64,000 nt of DNA from Hormiphora californensis. Its lineage: Eukaryota > Ctenophora > Tentaculata > Cydippida > Pleurobrachiidae. How positions within the stretch are numbered: the stretch's first letter is position 1; every line of letters starts with the position of its first letter. A model generated the notes under the pieces. It did no database searches and was not told the DNA's origin. It saw nothing but the letters and a program-made list of their open reading frames with translations. Position numbers and translations under genes: made by a program. Of the stretch, positions 36,501-45,200 are shown piece after piece. The stretch covers positions 6,865,553 to 6,929,552 of the forward strand of contig CM035357.1 of the NCBI GenBank assembly GCA_020137815.1, given 5' to 3'.

Positions 36501-39207
36501 CAGCACCATTTGTGGGGTCCCTGCCGTCCCCGACTACACCATTTTGGTCAAAGGTATTGTTTCCATTCGACATGCTTCCAACTAAATACTATACAGTATA
36601 CCAGTGTGGTGAGAGTGTATTTAGATTGTGTGAAGTGAGGGTGAGTGGTGATGGTCTCAGGTTTTGTTCTAGAAAGGTACTATCAAAACACAAGATATAC
36701 CAAAGTGGTAAGTAATTTTTGTATTGTAATTTTGAGACACTCCGGGTTCCTCCTGGCCGGTATTTATACGTCGCAGACTGGCGTTATCAAAACGTGAGCA
36801 GGGGCTTGCAACTCCGTCAACTTGGCGTCGTGGTCCCCTATCGGCTTATCACTATCTTCTTCTTCTTCTTCTTCGTAGAGGCTGTCTCTGCTTATCACTA
36901 TCAGTGCAGGTGTGCGGTGAAGGAAACTTGCTCCGTATAATCTCTCCAATTCTTCTTCTTGATATAGGTTATTTGCATGGGCCAGAACAGTCTCATTATC
37001 TCCGAAATCTGGAACTCTTAATAAAGTGAAATAAACCACATCGGCTTGTGACACAACAATAGGGAGAGGAGCTGCTGCAACTACATACAAATGACGAAAG
37101 TTATTCTAGTGAAATGATCTAACATTATGATACTCCTTCATAAATAATGCCACTAATAGTGCTGATAAATTGTATCCGAGGAAATGTTTAAAAGTAAAAC
37201 AACATATTTTGATGTCCTGTCTCCAAATAGAAAAACATCAGTTACAAAACTTCTGGATACACAATATTTGCTGTTTTTTTATTTGGAGACAGGACCTTGA
37301 TTTGGTTTGGATTCCCAACACGGCTCATCGCCACATATAGCTGCCCGTGACTGAAGAATGAAGATTCGTGGCAAGCCACACCCACTCTTTCCATTGTTTG
37401 TCCTGAAAATATGAGCATGTATATAATACTCTACAGTCAACGTGTATACGATATTGTCTTTATGAACGACATTTACCTTGTGCTTTGTTTGAAGTGAGGA
37501 CGAATGATGGCCGGACAGGGAATTGTTTCCGGGTCAGCTTGAAGGGGAAAAGGTTATCACTTGGGGACATCGGGATTCTTGGAATCATGATCTCGTTTCC
37601 CTCAAATGGTCCGTGTGATATAGCCGCGAAGATGGTATGTGTGCCAAGTGCCTGAAAGTGAGAGGTGCAAATTGGTTAGAAGTGCAACTTAGCGGTAGTA
37701 TAGAATGTTTTTTAGTATACTTAACATAAAATTCATTTCCGTGCACCTCTTACTTTAATTGTGTATGTCGTCCCATTGCAGTGGCCGTGTTGGGGGTGGA
37801 GGTTCCTAAGTAGCATAATCGGGCATCCCACCTTTAACGTCAGGGATATAGGCGGGAACCCAGATGGGGTTAGTGAGTTGAGGAACTCCTGGGGATACAG
37901 ATGTTGGTCTTGATCGACCGAGTCATAGCCTCTATAAACCTTCGCATCCCCTGAAAAATAAGTCGATGAAGAAAAGGATGAAGACGGTAAAGATAATATG
38001 AATATATCTCATAAATAGATGCATACATACCCGGGAAACGATCAAGCATCTTGTTATTAAGATAATCCAGAGTTTTATTGGTCGGAACGATCAGGGCTCG
38101 CCTAGAAATCCATCTTCCGTCGCTGTATCGATTCTCCAAACCCTCAAATACCCAGTCCATCAAGTTCTCTATTGTCCCGTTGAACGCCATATTTTCACTT
38201 ATGGCGATCAGGTTTCCATTGTTAAGAGGTAATCGTCCGCTCCCAAGATGCGAAAGATAGTCTGCGTATGATCCATTATCTCCACTCATAACGCTTCTCA
38301 TGTTTGTGGAAAAGGTGAACGTCCTGATGTCTTTCCATATATAACTCTTTTTGAGGCACGATTGCACTATTTGTCCCCTTCCTCCTTTCCGCACTACAGG
38401 CAATACCTGTTTCCAGTCTCCCGAAAAAACCTAGGGAATTAAAATTTAAATAATAAGTTAAATAATCATACTATTATGTAACAATGCACCATAATAGATT
38501 TGAACTTACAACAGTCAGTCCTCCAAATGAAATATCTTGCTGTAATAGGTCTCGCAAAGAACGGTCGAGGGCTTCAAAAACGTGCTTGTGACCCATGGAG
38601 CACTCATCAATCACCAGAAGTGACGCCCTTTTCAGAAGTTTCCCTGTCCCATCCCTTCTTGAAAACCCTGATATATATTTCGTGATGAACTGTGATAACC
38701 GTTTTTTACTCACAATAAACATTAACTGTGAGTATCTAGATACAATTTTGTTGAAATGTACCTGCTGTAGAAGAACTGGATAATTGCAGTGGAATTTTAC
38801 AACGTGAATGGAGTGTTCTCCCTCCCGTTAGCAACGTTGATGCTATCCCGGACATAGCTGTTGCGATGGCGATCAACCCTTGACCTCGGACCGTGTCCAG
38901 CAATATATTTAGAGTATGAGTTTTTCCAGTTCCGCCGGACGCTTGTAATGCAAAGCAATTAGCTACAGAATCAGATTGAATAGAATCCAAAACTGCCGTG
39001 TAGAATCTTTCTTGCTCATGGTTTAAAGTCGCTATTCTTGATGATAGTGAAATTTCAATTTCTGGAGAGAAAAGTGACAGTTGTTCCGTAATTAAACGAT
39101 CTCCTTGTGGGTTTTCTTGAGCGCCAGTCAATTCGATTTCCTTGAAAATAAATTCACATAATCACAATCAGATCAAATTTAACAGTTAGCATGCCAAGCC
39201 GTAGGGT

Positions 39208-39293
<86 letters not shown>

Positions 39294-42200
39294 TGGGAGA
39301 TAAAAAGATGACGATGGATCGGGTATCAGATTGGAAAATACATACCGGATATGGCAAATTAAAGTCTTCTAATGTATAATCTTGATCTTCCAGCGCATTC
39401 TTGATGTAAGTAAGGGAATCGTTTCTTGTTGTGTCCACAGATAAATCATCACTAAATCGTTCCCAAAATGCACTTGGGTCCGATGGCTTGTGATACAGCA
39501 GTATGCTGATGAAGAAATCTCGTAGAACATCACCACACTGCAAATATTTTTTGGGTAAAAAGGACTAAAGTCGAAATGGGTTGTTTTGTGAATACCTTAA
39601 CTGACACAGCTTCGTCCATGGTAAGATTGATTGAGTTGTCGTCTTCTAAGATACCATATCTAACACAGGCTTTTTGAAATGATCCGCAATGAACTCCATT
39701 GATCGTTAGAAGATCGTCAAAAGAAGTTGCTCCGGCCTGTTGTGAGAAAGATTCATTCAGATTTTTTAGTCTTATTTCTTAGATAGTACATGATTCTTTG
39801 GTGTTATTATTACCTTATGATATAAGAGAAGTCGAAGATAGTACTGCTCAGATTGACGGGGACTCAGGTTTATGATAGGAACTCTACCGATGGAAAACCC
39901 TCTTTTTCTTCTTTGCCATGACCTATGTAGGATAATTATTTATGAAGGAGCAAATACATTACATATGGTTTTCAGATCAAGCACTAAAGTGTCTCTTGAT
40001 TAATTTAATTTTGGTTGATATTTTGGTATGTTACTGCGAAGCGGAAAAAGAGTAGGCATGTTTAAAGAGCTGGACCGTATCCTGGAAGAAAGGGTGGAAG
40101 AAAAAAATCCCAATCATAACAACTTGATGAAAAATTTAGAGATACTTGACAGGAAAAAAAGATATATGCTAAAATTGAAAAGAGTAAGTGACACCTTCTC
40201 TCGTTTTAAATACTAATTTTATTCAATAACCCATAATGTCACATCTTTTCAGTTACAAAGGAAAGCAGAAAAAAATCTTGCAGAACTTGATATAATGAAG
40301 GAAATCCTTGACAATGACATATGCTACTCAAGTTTTATAACTCATTCTATGATGCACCACATTTATTCTATGTATTAAAGTACCTTGTTTGCGGTATCCA
40401 AACGTAAAATTCAGGAAAATCTGGATAGAGAATATGTCTTGCACGGCTATCACACTGATTGGCTTCAAAGTAGGCAAGAAGTTTTGTTTTTGGAGGACCT
40501 TCTTGAAGTGCTTCCTCTTCCTCCCCGTCTTGGAAAAAAACAGTCTGTTGGTTGGGAAGATGCAGATCCAGCAGGAGCACAGGTGGTGTTCGGAAACTCA
40601 AAGAGTATTGATAGATCCGCCAGAATGCCTCAGTGGCTGATATGTATCGGGCATTCTCATAACTTTCCACCTCATCATCTGCATTCATGCTCATGACAAC
40701 TCGATCTTGACCTTTGAGGATATACTGAAATTAAGAAATGTGATTCAACTTAATATGTTGGTAACTAAAAATAGTTAACATGATGCAACAATGGTGATTC
40801 GTACCTTTATAATGTATTACCTTATTTAGAGCAAAAACTAATTGAAATTAGTTCGCCAGAAAGGTGGCCCATTTTGAACTTACTCCTTCATTTCCGTCAC
40901 CTTTGAGTTGAGGTTTCAAAGACATTGAGGTACCCGTAAACTTTTCCGCCTTCAACTCAAAGGTGACGGAAATGAAGGAGTAAGTTCAAAATGGGCCACC
41001 TTTCTGGCGAACTAATTTCAATTAGTTTTTGCTCTAAATTTGTACTCTTTTTTGGTCGTTTGAGGTCATTTATGACCTCAAACAACTAAGATAATTGTCA
41101 ACTAAAGTGTTCAAATGTAATTCAAATGTATCCTGGGTTGTAGGAAACTGATTTGACGAAATTTTCAAAATTCGACATCGTTTTGACGTCGTGACGTCAC
41201 ATGTGACGTCACGACGACGTGAAAAATTATGACAGACTTTTAGAGCTATGAAGCACTAAACGTGTGGAAAGTTTTAAAGGCCACGGTAGTCAAGAACTGA
41301 AGTTATTGCACGAAATGTGAGTTTTGGATGTGGATTTTTATATCAAATTTTTGAGTTCCGACGCGTTTTAAGGTCTGAAGATGACACATTACAGAAATTC
41401 ACTATATTGTATCTGAAAGTTCAGACAATTTGCCACTAACGATTTTCCGTCAAATCAGGAATCAGAGTACGTCTTGAGGGTGTTAGAGGCGTTTGAAAAT
41501 TTTTGGTCTGAGATTTTGCAATGACGTCACTTTGTGACGTCATTATACCCGTCATAGTGGACATTTTCACTTGAAACCTTAACTAATGCATGCCCCGAAC
41601 GATTTCCTAACGGATAAAACTTGGTTCAAGTCTCTAGCTAGTATGGTTCGAGCTACAAGTGTTACACAGTGAAGCGTCTATATCTATCTATCTATATATA
41701 TATATATATATATACCTATCGCCACACTGAATTTTCTGTTTTGGGGGTGGTGTCATAACTTGCGACCGAAATGAGCTAGCTACTTGAAATTTTTACCGTC
41801 AGTAAAGGTCTATGTGAAGCTTCTTGGCACCAAATTTCAGCCTCCTAGCTCATCTGGTTCCGGAGTTAGGAGGGGTCGAAAAGTGCCAAAATGGGCTAAA
41901 ACTTCAAAATTGTTATATCTACGCTGTTGGCAAGCGGGCCCACTTTTTCGGGAAAAGTTTTTGGGGGATGGGATGGGGCCACCTTTGCGCTTGCCAGCGC
42001 AGTGATATAAGTATTTCACACACTTAGTTGAATGCACTACTTCAACATTTATGTGGCAATTGTATCGTAGTGTCAAGATTGGATTGTATGGAACAACCCA
42101 AGAGTTATCGAGAAATCCGGTACGGTGCTGGATAAGAGCCCCTCTTCGCCTCCGATATTCGGGATAGTTATGGACATCGAGTGTTGTAGACTCTTGTAGT

Positions 42201-45200
42201 TTCTTCGGATACGACTTCGAACAGTGTCTTTCGTTTTCTTCTCCTACCATACACGGGGATTTTCTGTTAACTGCACCACACGGACCGTGGATGTTGTGTT
42301 TCGTGACGATGCCATAGAGTTTAGGATTAATAACTGGGTCCGGTATCTCCGCACAGACTACTCTGTCCACTCGTTCAGGTGTGTTTGGGCCATCCTCTGA
42401 AGATAGAGTAAGTAGGATATGCACATGGGGCAGTCCCCGCTTTTGAAACTCGATCGTTGCCAAAAAACAGACCACTTTTCCAAAGATATTCTTCGTTTGT
42501 ATCTCATGTTTTAATTCCAGAAATTTCTGGTAGAAAACACGAACGCAAATGTCAGGTCTATCAGCATGGGTCTCCCCTGGTCCAAGAGATGCAGTTATCT
42601 CCTCCCAGTTGGGGTTCGTGGTGAAGGTTATGAAAAGGTGCGGCTTTCCAAAACGTCTTACACACGCCATTGCATCTTGATACCTATAGGATATATTGAT
42701 CTTATAGTTTTGAAGTTAAAAAAATGCAAATGGCAATAATAACAGTCAATAATTTAGTAATACCTTGCATTATACCATCTCGGAGTTCCGTAAACTGATG
42801 GAGGTAAAATCACCCGCCTGCCAGCATCTTGTAACTCTCCTGCTTCCGCTGCATCGACTAAACCGGAGTACCTTTCTGCTCGGATTGCCGCTTGATTATA
42901 GCGGATCCAGTTAAGTCGAGAAGACTCAATTCTGGCAAAGGCATCGACTGCGTACTGTTGACCCAGTCTACGAAAATTAAGTGGGCTGGTCCAGTTGTCT
43001 GTGGACCTCACATTGAGTCTATACCCATAGAACTCCAGTTCAGTCATTTTTTTATTGTTTATTGTCCTCAGACTGCGATGGTAGCCATCTGTTCCTCTCG
43101 AAAACATAAGGACATAGTGTAGGGGATCAATCACACAACCGGCAGAGAGATGAATCAAGGATGCACGTGCAGTTTAAGGCTCAAGCTGGCAGGTTGCCAG
43201 GGTCCCTCTAGGGACAACACGTGCAAAAGGCCATTTCCAGGAATTTTGTGCCATATTTGGTAAAAAAACCATCACCCATCATTTCCCTATTTGCTTTAAT
43301 AATAGTATGATACCCATAGAACTCCAGTTCAGTCATTTTTTTATTGTTTATTGTCCTCAGACTGCGATGGTAGCCATCTGTTCCTCTCGAAAACATAAGG
43401 ACATAGTGTAGGGGATCATAGCTCCTATGGAGGGGGCTAATCCTCCGCAGTCCGCCTTCACGCAAGTGGAGTATTACATCCAAATTTCCTGCTAGATCCC
43501 CAGGTAGGAGGGCTCCAACTTCACTTCCAGTAGGGAGGCCATACTGAGTGAGGTACGATCCAGTTGGTCTTCGGTCCTGATGTAGCACTAACTTTATTTC
43601 AGGAGATCTATTCATCAGATCTATCCCTGATTTAAGAGACCGCACATAGCTATTGATATTGTGGAGGATATCTCTTAGGTCTTGCATCAGTCCATGATTC
43701 AACCCTAAAGTGGTCAATTTGAAGAAGAAAGTAATTTCACAGACAATTAAACGTAGATAGTAGATTATACCTGTCATAAATTGGGATCTTGCTTGCATTT
43801 CCGTGTCCACAAAGTACATCTGGCAGAAAGAAGGTCGTTCTCCAAATGGGGGGAGAAGGGACCCAATTCTGTGATATATTTTCCCTTGTACAGAAAATGT
43901 TGGACTGAAACCTGGTTGCACTCTTTCATTACACCCTGAAAATAGGGAACATTATATATTTATGAAGGAATTCGAATCAGAATGGGCAGGTGAAATAATA
44001 ATTAGAATTTAGTAAAACGTACCTAAAGAAGCAAGGCAAAACAGATTGTTGTATCCTCTTGCATGCTCCATAATATTTGCTCGATTTGAAGACAGAATGT
44101 CAATGAGCGGTTGAGGTGGATTTGGAACAGCAGGAAGCCTGATGTTGCCATTCTCACAACACTGTGAACTGTTTTCTTTTGCAAATAAATATGCATTACA
44201 ATAAGGACACTCGTTAGCTGTGATGGCACCAACATTGATCGGCTTTAGCTTTTGGACAATTGCAGTCTCGCGAATGTCACCAATCTCGAACTGTCGACAT
44301 GCACCATCCCATCTTAAGTTACGGTAACGTAGAAGCAGCTCAGGTGGGATCGCTGAGAGTTTTAGAACGTCAGATAATGATCATCAGGCGATCAAAGTGA
44401 TAAAAGAACTTACTATTTTGCAGATTCCTCGCGTTTCGTCTGTTTAATCTCCAACGTCTTGATCGTTCTCTCTGTAACTCTCTAGGCGTTGCTGCATTTA
44501 AACCCCTCAGTGTATTGAAAAGTTGAGAACGGCGTTGAGATCTTGCGTCAGTAACTATCTCCCGTTGTCGATGTCTTGTATCAGCAGTAGTTGAAGAAGG
44601 CATTATATTAGCTGGAACACACACAACAAAGCAAGATCAAATTCACGTGCACGTGCAGTACTGCATTAGCAACCATGCCATTGGCAACGGCTCCCACCCC
44701 TGGCCTCACTCCAGCTATAGTACTCCACCTCTTAACCTGCACGTGCAAAATGCCATATTTGGTAAAAATACCATCACCCTTCATTTCCCTATTTGCTTTA
44801 ATAATAGTATGATTAAATGGGATTCAGAAGGATTCAGAAGTATTTAATTTATACCATATTTTAATAAATTATGTCATTCTGAATACTAGTACAGTCCAAT
44901 CCCGATTTAACGGCACCCGGGGGAAAGGGGTCCGACTGTATTATCAAATCTCCCCCCTCCCCCAGGTATCCATATCGCCTTGACGCGACGTCATATGTCC
45001 CCTGGAGTGATAGATGAACTGCTATCTGATATCCGGGAGAGTGCGGTTAAACAACTAGCTGCCCCCAAATCTAAACCCAGCGGAGCTGCTGCTATGTATG
45101 GAATGGCTGCCCAGATCCCCGATAGGTAAGAATGTTGTGATCTATCAAACCCTCATACATGAAATAAAATCCGGTGTGAGCCACACAAAGGATTGGCCTT

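Larger units (their letters stand above)
31387..37056 (-). mobile_element. LTR-like element carrying only a gag-type ORF
   Basis: Two segments are directly repeated: 31387-31600 with 36511-36718, and 31993-32336 with 36713-37056. Read on the minus strand, the repeat ends in CACA at 36511, two bases before TGGTGCTGTAACCAGG, a plausible tRNA primer-binding site, as expected after a 5' LTR. A gag-like ORF (36573-35641) starts inside this repeat. From 35640 to about 32520 I see no protease, reverse transcriptase or integrase, only non-coding and tandemly repeated sequence. The copy nearer 31.4-32.5 kb is interrupted by an inverted 390-bp block. I infer a gag-only (TR-GAG-like) retroelement; exact LTR ends are not settled. 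Confidence 0.5.
37238..44603 (-). mobile_element. Helitron with intron-containing Rep/helicase gene
   Basis: Minus-strand exons encode, in order: a Helitron N-terminal region with [18 protein letters not shown]; the Rep domain with [13 protein letters not shown] (HUH motif) and the start of the tyrosine region (STKCVKYL); the [11 protein letters not shown] and [13 protein letters not shown] segment; and a Pif1-type helicase with [10 protein letters not shown] (Walker A), LLVIDECSM (Walker B), [26 protein letters not shown]-like motif and [15 protein letters not shown] near the end, stop at 37238. Exon-like blocks include 44603-44414, 44352-44023, 43935-43771, 43704-42764, 42683-42004, 40724-40384, 39922-39814, 39736-39596, 39537-39346 and 39140-38762. 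Rep is broken by insertions at 40.75-42.0 and 43.13-43.31 kb, so it is inactive. The terminal TC and CTRR ends were not located. Confidence 0.85.
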
